Notes under the pieces: model-generated
Seen by the model: only the letters and a program-made list of their open reading frames with translations
The model's database searches: none
Told to the model about the DNA's origin: nothing
Source: Euptelea pleiosperma
Taxonomy: Eukaryota > Streptophyta > Magnoliopsida > Ranunculales > Eupteleaceae
Direction: 5' to 3'
Assembly (NCBI GenBank): GCA_035048495.1
Contig: CM068549.1
Span: 4,435,059-4,499,058 of the forward strand
DNA: 64,000 bases
Shown here: positions 22,970-35,280 of the stretch, piece after piece
How the letters are laid out: each line of letters begins with the position of its first letter
How positions within the stretch are numbered: position 1 is the stretch's first letter
Translations under genes and position numbers: made by a program

Positions 22970-24825
22970 AAGATCAAACCCTAGACCGCCTTCTCTCTTG
23001 ACCCTCTCATATCTTCTCCAATCCTCCACGTTCTCAACGGCTCATCCCCTCTCATCTCCTCTAGAGCCGTCACCATCCTCTTCTCACTCCGTTATTGGTT
23101 CGACCAGCAAAGCTTCAAACCTCTCCACTACCATTTCAATAGCCTCTCCCATGCCCCAAGGAAGGAGGAGCTTCTCTCACCGTCTCTCTCTTCCATCTCT
23201 TTCTCTCCTCCATTCACGGTGTTGTTGCAGCAAACCACGTGTGCTTATCACCCCAGCCGTCCATCCTCTCCCCTTGCATTCAACGGTTCCAAAAAGAAAA
23301 AAAAAATCAGAAGAAAGAGGGAGAAGAAAGAAAGAAGGAGGAGGGGCCGTCCTTACCTGCACTTCCTCACCGTTGCTGCTCATCACAATAACACTACAGC
23401 AACCGTGAAGGACTGCAACTCCCTGCTGCTTCCACCTTTCCCGTCTCCACAACGGCACTGCCCCAAGGCCATTCAGTTCTCTTGGACGGCACAGCCTCCT
23501 TCACCATCACCAAGCCACCAGCGTCAACGTCCTCCTCTATCACTCCACGCCTCCTTCTTCATCCATCTTCTTGCTATTTTCAAAACCTGCAAGTCTGAGT
23601 TGCAGATCCGCCTCCTGCACCACCCATTCTCTTACCGCTCCTCTCTCCTTCTCTTTCTCCAAGCTACCATCTTCATCTTCTCAAAAAAAAAAAAAAAAAA
23701 AAAAAAAGGGAAGAAAGAAGAGAAGAATATGAAGGGAAGAGGAGAGGAGGCTTACCTCTACGCTTCCTCTCTTGCACCCCAGCCACTGCCCTGCATCTCC
23801 ACCTTGGTCTGCTCCTCCACGTTCTTTTTCTTCATCTAAGAATCAACGCCCTTTTGCTGCTGGTGTGAAAGCCTACCTGCTGTCCCACTCTACCTGATTT
23901 TCTATCGCCCCACAACACCACATTCTGGGCTGCATTGGCAGCAACTCATCCTCTCTACCGCCTCCCTCCTAAGGTTGACAACTAGTAGCCTGAACCAGTC
24001 CACCTGCTGTTGCATGCTCCGCCTCTTCACAGCTCCAGCCACCGTTCGCGTCCTTGCAAGAGCCCCTGCAATTCCCCCACGTAGATCGACCATTCTTCTC
24101 CTCTACGCCCTATTGCTCACTGTCGATGTTGCAGGCAGAAACACCGGTTCCCTAGTACTCCGGGGTGCAACCAACCTTCTCACCATTACCGCCTCTGTCT
24201 CTCTCCCCACCGGCGAGTTCGCTACGTGTTCAGCCGGCCATTCCCAAATCACGGTAAGTTAGTGGTAAGATTGTCTCTCTCCTCTTTCATTTCTCTAGTC
24301 TTCTCTTCACTTTCTCTCTCTTCTTATCCTTTATCTCTCTAAATCTCTTTAGTTTGTCATCTTTCTCTCTCTAGGTTTAGTACTCTTTCTTTATTTCTTT
24401 GTTATTCTTTCTCTAGAATATTTCAATACTTTATTGTGATTCTAAATGCCTTGTACTAGTTCAGTTCTCTAAGCATTATAATTTCTTTGAAAATATTCTA
24501 ATTAATAAAATAGATTATGTCCATGCAAGTTTTTGTCTTTTAGTATTTATTTTTGTTTCTTAGTTATTTAATGTTCATTTTTCTCTCTGAAAAGATAATT
24601 AAATCCACCATTAATCACCATTCTCTTCTCACCATGATTCTTTAGAAATTCTATGATTTTGAGTTCCTAATTGCACTAATCTGACTAATCCCGAATGCGG
24701 ATCGACATTCGACTAGAGCCACTATACAAAATTGCTCATTTTACAGGTTAAAAGTCTCAGATAATTACAAATGTGTTGATTCTAGGGTTTTCGTAACCAA
24801 TGACGCGGAAAAACCCCTACTTTCA

Positions 24826-26626
24826 AATGGCGCCGCTGCCGCTCGGGTGTTCGGGAGTGCGAAAAAAGACGTAAAGACGGAATTGAAAAGTTGTTGAGGC
24901 GAAAAGTTGCTTAATTTGGACAGCCTGACCTTTTCGAGAAACTTTCTATTTTTTGTTTTTAGTTTTTTATAGCAGTCTTTTAAATTACTATTTTTCATGC
25001 CTTGGAAGGCCGAGTGCAAATTTGTAATAATTTAGAAATTTTACTGCTTTCCAAATAACTGCTAGATCTTGTTCTAAGGTTTTTTAGAAACCCTAGATTA
25101 AGTAAAAAATACCAAAAAAATAATAAAATCAAAATTCAAAAAAAATTAGGGTTTTATATTCTGCAGATTTTTAGAAATCACCAATCAAGGATTTGCGATT
25201 TTTGGAAAGATTCTAAAATCTTGAAACTTTGCTAAATTAGGGTTTCCCCTATTAGAAGTTTCCTCTTTAGAAGAATTTCTATCTTTAGAAATCTTCCGAA
25301 TTTGGAAAAGTCTGCAAAAAGAAAACACCCCAAATCTAGCAGAATTTCAATTTTGGGAAATTTCCCAAAATTGTAAGGGATCTCGTAATCAAATCTTTCT
25401 TGGAAGATCTCCACAGTTTGAAAAACTTTCCAATCTAGGTATTTTCCAATCTGGGAATTCCTAAATTTTAACCCATCTCGAATTTGGAAACTAATTCAAA
25501 CACTTGCCTAAATCCAGTGCTTGTTCAGTGAACCCTAAAAAGGTAAGGATCTTCCACATAGAATCCCAAATACCTAGACCATGCGATCTAACTTTTCTGT
25601 AGGAACACGATCCAGTGTGGGTAGGGAGCGAAAGCTCAAAGAGGTGGAGTCAGGCCCAAGCCCATTAGGATACCCCTCCCTAACCCACGGAGGCGACCCC
25701 GTGGCGTGGCCCACAGGAGGTAAGTCTCTATCCTCGCCTTGAGTGCGATACAGAGCAATTTGGGTGAATCATTGCCGCTTGTCTATTTGCTTTCGCATAC
25801 ATATTATTCGACTTGCGTGGCGTGGCCGTTAATCAATCAACTCTAAGAGAGCAAACCCAGCTCCAAAATTAAAATTGGTGGGATTTCATCACCCACCTCA
25901 TCACTCCAGCTGAAATTGATCCCCAGGATCTATCTATAATAAAAAGAATTAAGAAGTAGAGCCAATTAGCCCGGTGTTCGAGGAAAAATCCACACAAAAT
26001 GAACCCGCTTAACATCCAATCGAAATAAGACCACGAGCGCGGGTCCTTGTTGTCTAACACACCCATAAGTCCCTGCTACTCAAGTACACTGAGCTCGACG
26101 TGGCATCTTGGACTATTCAGCGGTTAGTTGCGTATGGACTAGAAACACGAACCAACCCTAGCTTAACCCGAGGGAACACTCTTCTTATACACTTGACCAA
26201 TCTGGTTAGTCTGGGACGTACTTAAGACAGCCATTGTGCCGCACGTCTGTCTAGGCTTCGGATTGCCTTGTTGTTGACTAGAGTTAGTACTAAAGGATTC
26301 GCTCTGAAGAGTGTCGCCTGGTGAGAACCTCTGAGTGCAAACAGTTAGTCCGGCGGTTAAAAGATAAACCAGTGGTCCGCCCACTATCATAATCTACTCT
26401 AGCCCCAAAACTAACAAGATAATGCCTAAATATATCCTGATTGTTTAGAATAGGATTATCTGTGGTTGGTGTGCATCATTTAGGATCACTACTCCAGTGT
26501 ATCCTTTTGATAACTTTTTGCCAAATCCTGGGCTTGTCTTTTCAAGTAGAAGCCCGGTTGGACCTGTCCTAACCTTTTACTTACTCCATCTGAGAGTTAG
26601 ACCACCGCACCCCTCTATCGCCTCTA
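24826..26626 (+). other. PBS and 5' leader of EF
   Basis: Directly after the LTR is AATGGCGCCGCTGCCGCTCG, the same PBS-like sequence as in element A. The following 1.7 kb is the inverted homologue of 2500-4188 and shows no credible ORF. Confidence 0.75.
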
Positions 26627-28393
26627 ATGGCAGATGAATGGCTTCTGTATGAGACCTACTACAGTTTCTGTGAGAATCGAGGTGATCCCTCTCAACAATG
26701 GTATGACAATTCTGCGTATCATCATGATACTCCAGTCTCGCACACTTCTACAAGGTATGATAATCACCGAGATCCGGAGTACAATTCTGTACTCCAAGAG
26801 CTTAAAAATTCAGTCTCTACCCTTCGTGCCGCGGTCCAGCAACCTGTGCACAATTCTCAGTCTGTAGGATATTACCCTCCTATCCCGCAAGATGTCTGTA
26901 CATTTCCATCTCCAATGCAGACCTCCTATGACAACACTTATTATCCGGACAATAGGAGTCACCATAACTTTGGTTGGGAATAGTCTGCTATCCCGCAGCA
27001 ACTTCCACAGGATAATTATTCTTCCGGGTTCCATCAACCTAATGGAGAGTATGACTGGCAATACTCGCAATCCCAGTACCCGTCATATCCACAAAATGAC
27101 TATTCTGAGCAACAGTGGGCCCCTCAGGATTTCCAAAGTCAACAACTAGTCCCAGACTCCACTTTGCCTTACAACTTTCATACCCAGTCGAACTACAATC
27201 AAGAGTTGGCACCTCAGCTCCCCTTGGCTGAACCGCCTCCGTTGGCTACTAAACCCGGTCTAGAGGACCTTCTCTCTCAGTACATTGCCCAGCAATAACA
27301 GTATTTCCAAAGTCTAGAGCACCAACAACAGCAATCTATAGAGAGCTTGGAGCAACGTCTAGTTCAATTAGAAAATAAAAGAGAGGAAGTCAACTTCACT
27401 AGCCCACCAATAGCCTATCATGATGAGAGTGATAGGGCCACTGTCTATAACGAGGAGCCGCACAATTGGACCCAGTACCAGCATTGCGAGGAAGAAATAG
27501 AAGTTGTACCCACCCTTAGTTCGAGCCAGACTATTGAGGAGCCAGTGTATCCATCTTCGGTGCCTTTAAAAGCACCACATCCTGAACCTACCTCAGAGCA
27601 ACCTATTTCTCACTCTACCACTGCGACTTCTAACCTGGACCCTGAAGATGATCTTCATGACACTAAGCTGTGTCTCGATCGTAGGATCCCAATTGTCATA
27701 GATCTACCGTTCCTCCCCACCTCCCTTGGATTGTGCAACATTAGTGATGAACCCGTGTCTCCATCTATGGTGCCCTTAACAGCACCAACTTCTAGACCGA
27801 GCACAGAAGAACTTAGTTCCATCTCTATCTCTGATGATTCTACCTCTGCACTGGTTGCAGACATTCCCACCGTAGAGCCATGTCTAGAAAATGGGCCTCC
27901 CACTGTCCTGGACCTACCGATCCCCACCGAGGAGGAACATATTGAGTACAGGGATTGGAACATCGCTATCACATTAGGAAACATCGAGAAAGAGGTCAAT
28001 AGTTTTCACCCGTCACCCTACATCGATATTATCGATGACCCGTGTGCCGTAGAGAGTCTAATTCAGGACTCTCCCGAAGATAAATTATCCAAGTGTCATG
28101 AACACTGTGAGTCTGACTTCATCTCGAAGTCCAACATTTCTGGTATTACTGATCTACAGGAGTCTGCTCCATTTAGATACATTCCCACAAAACTCAATGA
28201 GTTTGCGGCTTTGCTAACCACGGTCAGAGAACCCACTACTACTCTCCTCTCAATATTTACTGAGAAGCTTCGATCCCTCTCAGATCAACTCTATGTTTTT
28301 GTCGGGCTGCTCAGAGAGCTCAATGCCCTTCTCTCAGTCTACACTGAGAAAGACCTGTTCTACACAGGTATACCTAGACAAGGGATAGGATAG
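26627..28393 (+). pseudogene. gag-like ORF of EF with two internal stops
   Basis: One reading frame from ATG 26627 to the stop at 28391-28393, about 588 codons, broken by TAG at 26981-26983 and TAA at 27296-27298. Both can come from Gln codons by a C-to-T change. The first 220 residues are Tyr/Gln/Pro-rich and parallel the post-knuckle part of gag in element A (DVCTF...HHNFGWE against EVCAF...HPNFSW; GLEDLLSQ against GIEDLLAQ; then a Gln-rich coiled segment SLEQRLVQLE). The core Retrotrans_gag domain and the zinc knuckle are missing. The acidic second half contains two loosely similar Pro/Ser blocks (EEPVYPSSVPL and DEPVSPSMVPL), and its C-terminal part matches nothing I know. It may be a structural or packaging protein remnant; its function is unknown. 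Confidence 0.7.
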
Positions 28394-28781
28394 TTGTCTC
28401 CGTTCCACCTTAGGTGTCAGGAAGACTGTAGATTCACTCAGTCTCCATGAGTTCCAACCTGGTTGGGGGTACTTGATATACCCCCGTCATGTCTGGCTGA
28501 AGACGTAAAACTTAGCATTTTTGGAAAGGCAATTCCAGTATTCCTAGAGTACTCATGCATTTGTTATTATTGTTATATCTTTGGAAATGCAGGTACATTC
28601 ATTCTTCCTATCATCAGGTACCACACACTGTTGAGTTCTACCGACTTGGTAACATCCTCCCTGAACCTTTGCTTCATCATCACCGATTTTTCATCATTTT
28701 ATGTCCCGGTCATGAGCACCGAGGACGGTGATGTTTTTTGGTTGGGGGTGGGTATTTACCAAAACTCATGTCTTCATTTTG

Positions 28782-28784
<3 letters not shown>

Positions 28785-28847
<63 letters not shown>
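28785..28847. repeat. (AT)n microsatellite
   Basis: About 30 AT dinucleotides. The Tyr/Ile-repeat peptides predicted across it are artefacts. Confidence 0.95.
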
Positions 28848-28849
<2 letters not shown>

Positions 28850-30359
28850 TGGGGTGATTTCCGATGTTCTCCAAAAGTTTCTAGAATTTCAAAAATGTGT
28901 CAAATACCTTGACTTTGATTAGTTGAAAACCTCCGTTAAGTCAGTATTGAGGATGTCAATTTTTGTTTAAAGTTAGCGTTGAGTCAAGTTAAGCGTGACT
29001 ACAGCAGGTTTGAAAACTCAAAAACTCATATTCGGCACAATTGTACACTATCAATATCAGAGTCATCCTAAGTTTAGAAATTCTGGAGATCCTGTGAGAA
29101 TAATTGTGGAGACCTAACCCAGTGAGCTTTCGAGCCTTTAATCAATTCAGAGGGTTATACAACAATTCTGAGTCACAAGATGACTCACTATTCTTCTTGC
29201 CCGCAATATTCGTTGAGAGATCTCATTACCCTTTTATTTGATCAAGGAACTCGGAACGACATCAAAATTGGATTACTACAACAGAACCTTCTCTGTATCC
29301 AGTCAAGACAGTATACATGATAGTGCAAACCCTAGAAAATGATTTAGGCCATTTTTCTGAACCATTCAACCTTTTTACTCACCTGAATTATACTTCACTA
29401 GAAACCCCTTGAACCCTTCTATAAAAGCCTTTTCTTTGCAAACCCATCAACCTAAAATCCAGTTCAGCTACGAAACATGACTGGCTACCCTTATTTTGAG
29501 ATGGACAAAAGAATAACTGATATGGGTGTACTGTGAAAAGAAAAGTAGAAAAGAAGAATCAAAAGGAAAAGAAAGTGGTTCAAGCTGAAAATAAAATATG
29601 AAAAGAAAGTATGAAAAAAGAGCTGAAAAGAAATTGAGCAGTCTCAGAAATATCTAGAAAAAGAGAAAAACATGAAAAAGAACCAGATAATGGTGCTACA
29701 TCGTAGAAAAAAAAAAAGAAAATAGAGATATCCTCTCAAGATCTTTGAAATCATGTATCTTTTTATTTTTTTTCTACACCGGACCTAAGCCTCATTACAA
29801 CCCAGGAAAGTCCTATTTGATTCTAGGATAACACGATCATAAAATGTGGAGATTGGAGAAGGAGAAGCTATAGAGTTTGATCTGACGTTCCCGAGTGAAG
29901 TGGTATTCCAATCATGAGATCTTCTTCTGTTAAAGATGCCCTTCCTTTAAATAATACATATGTGAGATCTTTGCTTTCATATATCAACACATCTCCTCAA
30001 ATATAAATTGAGAGAAAAGAAGAAAACCCTTCTTGTGTGATTCTATTCTGAGTGCTAAACATGTGAGATTTGAGGTCGAGGCATAAAAACTTAGAGGTGA
30101 TCTGGAAATCTTTACTGTCGGATGATGAGAATGTTGAGCACACACACACGCAGAGTCTGACTATTCTGGGTCATGATTATCAGTCTGTAGTCTTGCCAAA
30201 ACTTTCCAACTCTTCGCTAGCATGTAACTGTTTTTGCATCCATTCAATGATTTGACAAACGGAGTTTTCCCGGAGCTAATATGAAAAAGTGTGCAGCATG
30301 TGCAGAGCCCTTTTAAGCTCATTTATTTCACACTAATTGCCAAGGATTGGCAATATGCT

Positions 30360-30371
30360 GGTTGGGGGTTG
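30360..30371 (+). promoter_or_regulatory. Polypurine tract of EF
   Basis: GGTTGGGGGTTG lies immediately before the TGATATTCG of the 3' LTR, where the plus-strand primer is expected. Confidence 0.6.
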
Positions 30372-33300
30372 TGATATTCGATTAAAAGTGCGTATTCTCC
30401 ACTGTTATCTTCTAAGCGTTTTCACACTCTCTTATGTTAAACTGCTCTATTTATCCACTTTTCTACGTAAGAGTTTCTTCTGTGGCGTAGAACACACTTT
30501 TCTGGACGAAATGCTATATTTGCATGCATTAAACATATTTTCGGAAGTCTAGATGTAAAACCGTTCTGATTAAGTCTCATTACGCGCTTTTATTATCGTA
30601 GGAAACCCGATTGGAGACTTTTAGGGATTGTGGGCCCACAATCAACCTACAATGCCTTTAATCAAAGCATAGAGAGCCAGTAGACTTAGACCAGAAGATG
30701 TATGCCAAAGACGGGAAGAGCTAGAGGATCAAAAGAGTCGAGAGAAGACCAAGAGAGAAGGAGAGACAAGCCCCCAAAGAAGAGACCAAGGAGATTAAAG
30801 CTTATCAACTGACACAAGATGAAGACTTGCTCAGTTGGCGAAGCACGCTGAAGATCAAGTTAAAGACCAGGATTCAAGACCCTCTGCTAGCATTTTCTCT
30901 TTAAATTTTATATTTTCTCTCCTCTCTAGCCTGAAATGTCTACCATTCGATTATCTCTTCTTTCACCATCACTCTATCCTACAGCCAGTTTATCATCTCA
31001 TACCTTAGCCGATCTCCATCTGGTCATCACCATCCATCTCGACTGTTTGATCATCATCAGATCATCCTCCATACCATCCCATCACCATTCAATCACCCAA
31101 TCCATCCGATCATCACCATCACTCTCTATCATCCATCCAATTTCCCATCCGATCATCTATCCCCATCATCACATCCAATTCCTATGAGATCATCTACAAG
31201 ATTCGGTTATATACGAGAAGGTGATCTTAGCTGTGAGAATAGTATGTCCATCGAAGGGCCACCGAGATGGATGGTCCAAATTACAAGATGCTGATTTTCT
31301 CTATCTAGAAAATATTTTGGAAGGATTATTTGAATTTTATCACTAACTTTCGAAAATGCTTTTCCGGAAACAAAAAAATTTTCCAAATGGCTAGGCGTGC
31401 ATGGATGGCCTAACTTTATGGGAGCGAATAACTGAAAAATATGAAGTTTTGAAAAAATTAAAAGGGTGGAAATTATCTTTAAGATACAATCAGTTTTTTT
31501 TGGGAAATATGGCCAATAGGGAAAGGTTTCGAAAGGCAACAAAGTGCTGGATTTGTTTTTAAAGACTCAAAATAAGTAAGGATATTTTGGTGGGATTCTA
31601 AGAAGGGGGAGGAGACGTCCTGCACTTTCAAAGGAGGAGGGGACCCAACCGTCCTCTTATAAAAGAAGATCAAACCCTAGACCGCCTTCTCTCTTGACCC
31701 TCTCATATCTTCTCCAATCCTCCACGTTCTCAACGGCTCATCCCCTCTCATCTCCTCTAGAGCCGTCACCATCCTCTTTTCACTCCGTTATTGGTTCGAC
31801 CAGCAAAGCTTCAAACCTCTCCACTACCATTTCAATAGCCTCTCCCACGCCCCAAGGAAGGAGGAGCTTCTCTCCACCGTCTCTCTCTTCCATCTCTTTC
31901 TCTCCTCCATTCACAGTGTTGTTGCAGCAAACCACGTGTGCTACACTATCACCCCAGCCGTCCATCCTCTCCCCTTGCATTCAACGATTCCAAAAAGAAA
32001 AAAAAATCAGAAGAAAGAGGGAGAAGAAAGAAAGAAGGAGGAGGGGCCGTCCTTACCTGCACTTCCTCACCGTTGCTGCTCATCACAACAACACTACAGC
32101 AACCGTGAAGGACTGCAACTCCCTGCTGCTTCCACCTTTCCCGTCTCCACAACAGCACTGCCCCAAGGCCATTCGGTTCTCTTGGACGGCACAGCCTCCT
32201 TCACCATCACCAAGCCACCAGCGTCAACGTCCTCCTCTATCACTCCACGCCTCCTTCTTCATCCATCTTCTTGCTATTTTCAAAACCTGCAAGTCTGAGT
32301 TGTAGATCCGCCTCCTACACCACCCATTCTCTTACCGCTCCTCTCTCCTTCTCTTTCTCCAAGCTACCATCTTCATCTTCTCAAAAAAAAAAAAAAAAAA
32401 AAAAAAAAAGAAAGAAGAAAGAAGAGAAGAATATGAAGGGAAGAGGAGAGGAGGCTTACCTCTACGCTTCCTCTCTTGCACCCCAGCCACTGCCCTGCAT
32501 CTCCACCTCGGTCTGCTCCTCCACGTTCTTTTTCTTCATCTAAGAATCAGCGCCCTTTTGCTGCTGGTGTGAATGCCTGCCTGTTGTCCCACTCTACCTG
32601 ATTTTCTATCGCCCCACAACACCACATTCTGGGCTGCATTGGCAGCAACTCATCCTCTCTATCGCCTCCCTCCTAAGGTTGACAACTAGCAGCCTGAACC
32701 AGTCCACCTGCTGTTGCATGCTCCGCCTCTTCACAGCTCCAGCCACCGTTCGCGTCCTTGCAAGAGCCCCTGCAATTCCCCCACGTAGATCGACCATTCT
32801 TCATCTCTACGCCCTGTTGCTCACTGTCGATGTTGCAGGCAGAAACACCGGTTCCCTAGTACTCTGGGGTGCAACCAACCTTCTCACCATTACCGCCTCT
32901 GTCTCTCTCCCCACCGGCGAGTTCGCTACGTGTTCAGCCGGCCATTCCCAAATCACGGTAAGTTAGTGGTAAGATTGTCTCTCTCCTCTTTCATTTCTCT
33001 AGTCTTCTCTTCACTTTCTCTCTCTTCTTATCCTTTATCTCTCTAAATCTCTTTAGTTTGTCATCTTTCTCTCTCTAGGTTTAGTACTCTTTCTTTATTT
33101 CTTTGTTATTCTCTCTATAGAATATTTCAATACTTTATAGTTATTCTAAATGCCTTGTACTAGTTCAGTTCTCTAAGCATTGTAATTTCTTTAAAAATAT
33201 TCTAATTAATAAAATAGATTATGTCCATGCAAGTTTTTGTCTTTTAGTATTTATTTTTGTTTTTTAGTTATTTAATGTTCATTTTTCTCTCTAAAAAGAT

Positions 33301-33516
33301 AATTAAATCCACCATTAATCACCATTCTCTTCTCACCATGATTCTTTAGAAATTCTGTGATTTTGAGTTCCTAATTGCACTAATCTGACTAATCCCGAGT
33401 GTGGATCGACATCCGACAAGAGCCACTATACGAAATTGCTCATTTTACAGGTTAAAAGTCTCGGATAATTACAAATGTGTTGATTCTAGGGTTTTCGTAA
33501 CCAACGACGCGGAAAA
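30372..33516 (+). repeat. LTR F (3' LTR of EF), 3145 bp, end truncated
   Basis: Collinear with LTR E from TGATATTCGA to ACGACGCGGAAAA. The last 13 bases of the family (ACCCCTACTTTCA in LTR E) are missing and copia LTR sequence follows directly. It contains a tRNA-like block at 30826-30881 and TATAAAAG at 31658-31665. Confidence 0.9.
30826..30881 (+). promoter_or_regulatory. tRNA-like block in LTR F
   Basis: CTTGCTCAGTTGGCGAAGC (30826-30844) and GATTCAAGACC (30871-30881), at the same offsets from the LTR start (454 and 499 bp) as in LTR E. Confidence 0.5.
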
Positions 33517-33654
33517 TGACTTAGACTTGGGTCAGCCCAATGACTAAGTTTGACCATTATATTTTGTTCATTTTAACCAACTCATATGGCGACTAAGTCA
33601 CTTACCTTCCTAATCGAGCATACATGATCATTAACTGACAAAATGGCAGTTACT
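33517..33654 (-). repeat. Copia 3' LTR, segment 2
   Basis: Collinear with 42196 onward (TGACTTAGACT...TGACAAAAT), directly after the truncated LTR F. It ends with TTACT, the TSD of solo LTR C. Confidence 0.88.
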
Positions 33655-34605
33655 TGAAAGTAGGGTTTATCCACGTCGTTGGTTACGAAAACCCTAGATT
33701 TCAATAATATTTGTAAATTCTCCGAATTGGTTAATTTAATCTGCAAATAAGCAGACTTGCGCAGTGGCTCGTGTCAGATATCGTCCACACTCGGGATTAA
33801 TTAGCATAATAAGAAACAAGAATAATCAGAAAATATTCAAAATAAATTGAAGGGTGAGAATGGTGGATGTTGATTTAAAATATGCTTGAGATTGTTATTA
33901 AAACTATTAGAATAAAAAAATATAAGAGAAAAGAGAATGAAAAAAAATAATAAATGAAAACAACTTAAACTTGAATTTAAAACTTGTTCATTAAACTAAA
34001 AACAAATGCTTACAATACTTGTTCAAATGCTTTACAACGGAAATACCATTAAACCAAATTAATCTAGAAAGCCATTCAAATATTATCCTAGAAAGCATGT
34101 AAAGGTAGAGAGGGAAAGAAGAAAGAGAAAGAAGGTAGGAAAGTTAGAGAGATGAATTAGAGAGAAGCTTACCATTGAAGAGGTAGATGGTGCAACTCCG
34201 ATTGGATTGACCTCAATAGGATTAAGGGTTGTAGCATTCGATTGTAGCGGATGGAATGGGCAGCAAGGAGACATTGTTGTTTGATGCTTTGCACCTCGAG
34301 GTGGAGGCGTTAATGGTGAGCTCGCCGGAGAAGAAGGGTGAAGAAGAAGAGAAAGAAAGAAGAAAAAGAGGAAGAGAAGGGAGAAGGAACCAACCCAAGA
34401 AGGAGAGATCGTAGATCTCTTATAGACTTTTTTTTTGCTTGTTGTAAAAATGATGATCGTTGTTGTAAAAATGATGACCGTTGGATTTAGAGAGATTCAA
34501 CGGTTGGGAATGGGTTAGTTAGATGAGAGAGAGAGTGACTAGAATAGAGAGGGATGTGGGAGAGAAGAATCAGTCAAGTGAGACCGAGTCTCTCTTGTTG
34601 TTGCA

Positions 34606-34700
34606 AATGGGCATGAGCATGGGCATGGGTCATGGGTATGGCATGGGTCATGGGCATGGGTCATGGGTCATGGGCTTAGGTCATGGGCCTAGGTCATGGG
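34606..34700. repeat. GGGTCAT/GGGCAT minisatellite
   Basis: About fourteen imperfect 6-7 bp units (CATGGG, TCATGGG), found only in solo LTR C. Confidence 0.85.
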
Positions 34701-34769
34701 CCAAGATAGATAGATAGAGAGAGAAATAGGAGAGAAGTAAGAGAAAATACAAAAATAAAAGCATTGGAG

Positions 34770-34821
34770 GGTCTTGAACCCTAGTCTTCTTTCTCTATCG
34801 TCCGCTCCACCAATAAGTCAA
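34770..34821 (-). promoter_or_regulatory. tRNA-like block in solo LTR C
   Basis: In LTR sense, TTGACTTATTGGTGGAGC (34804-34821) is A-box-like. GGTTCAAGACC (34770-34780) is a perfect B-box consensus match within AGGG-TTCAAGA-CCCT. The B-box starts 495 bp from the LTR terminus. Confidence 0.5.
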
Positions 34822-35280
34822 ACTTATCCTTTGATGTCAATTGGTGTGGCCTTTAACACCTAAGTCCTTCTCTTGGTCTCCAGCTATTCTTCTCTCTCTT
34901 AGTTCTTGTTTCGGCCCTACGATCCTCTAGCTTTGCCCGTACATGTCTTCTATTTTTTATCCTAGCCTGTTGGCTCTTTAAGCTTTGATAGAAGTCTTCT
35001 GTGGTTGATTGTGGGCCCACCAGTCCTCGAGAATTGCCCGATAGGGTCTGTAGCAAGTGAAAAAGTGCGTAATGAGATTCAACTAAAACAGCTTGCTGGA
35101 CTATCCGAAAGCGTATATTTCATGCAAATAGTCAATTTTCGTCTAAAGAATGCGTTCTATGCAATGGAAAAAACTTTTATGTGGAAAAGTCGACAAAAAG
35201 ACAAGTTTTATGTAGGAGAATGCGACATCGCTATAAGGATAATGACTTAAAATAAGTACTTTTGAGCGAATATCATTACT

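Larger units (their letters stand above)
21677..24825 (+). repeat. LTR E (5' LTR of EF), 3149 bp
   Basis: Runs from TGATATTCGC to CCTACTTTCA. It contains a tRNA-like block (22131-22186), TATAAAAG at 22962-22969 followed by AAACCCTA, a poly-A tract at about 23680-23706, and the family 3' end. Small ORFs at 22241, 22998 and 23219 recur in LTR F but are low-complexity and encode no known domain. Confidence 0.92.
28394..30371 (+). other. EF 3' non-coding region with PPT-like repeats
   Basis: No coding sequence. GGTTGGGGGT occurs at 28460, 28740 and 30360; the last abuts the 3' LTR and is the likely polypurine tract (PPT). A purine-rich, A-rich stretch lies at about 29530-29720. Confidence 0.65.
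21677..33516 (+). mobile_element. Non-autonomous gypsy element EF (LTR-gag-like-LTR)
   Basis: 5' LTR 21677-24825, PBS and leader 24826-26626, gag-like frame 26627-28393, non-coding 28394-30371, and 3' LTR 30372-33516. The LTRs are nearly identical over 3.1 kb, with mostly single-base differences, suggesting recent insertion. No protease, RT, RNase H or integrase is present. It inserted into a CACTA intron; the left flank is ATTTT (21672-21676) and the right flank is lost. It is related to element A in LTR, leader and C-terminal gag. This layout resembles the gag-only non-autonomous LTR elements described in plants. Confidence 0.88.
33655..35275 (-). mobile_element. Solo LTR C, 1621 bp
   Basis: TGAAAGTAGG...GCGAATATCA on the plus strand, flanked by TTACT at 33650-33654 and 35276-35280. 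Removing it restores the copia LTR sequence seen at 42330. It is the shortest copy of the family: the conserved first 500 bp and the 3' end are kept and the middle is short. It holds a CATGGG-rich minisatellite at 34606-34700 and a tRNA-like block at 34770-34821. Confidence 0.93.

Noticed and set aside
22241..23839. ORFs repeated identically in LTRs E and F
   Set aside because: Their similarity only reflects LTR identity; peptides are His/Ser/Pro low-complexity and absent from LTRs A-D.
28728..28922. Tyr/Ile repeat peptide
   Set aside because: Translation of the (AT)n microsatellite.
34606..34700. Telomere-like repeat
   Set aside because: Units are CATGGG/TCATGGG, not TTTAGGG, and are confined to one LTR.
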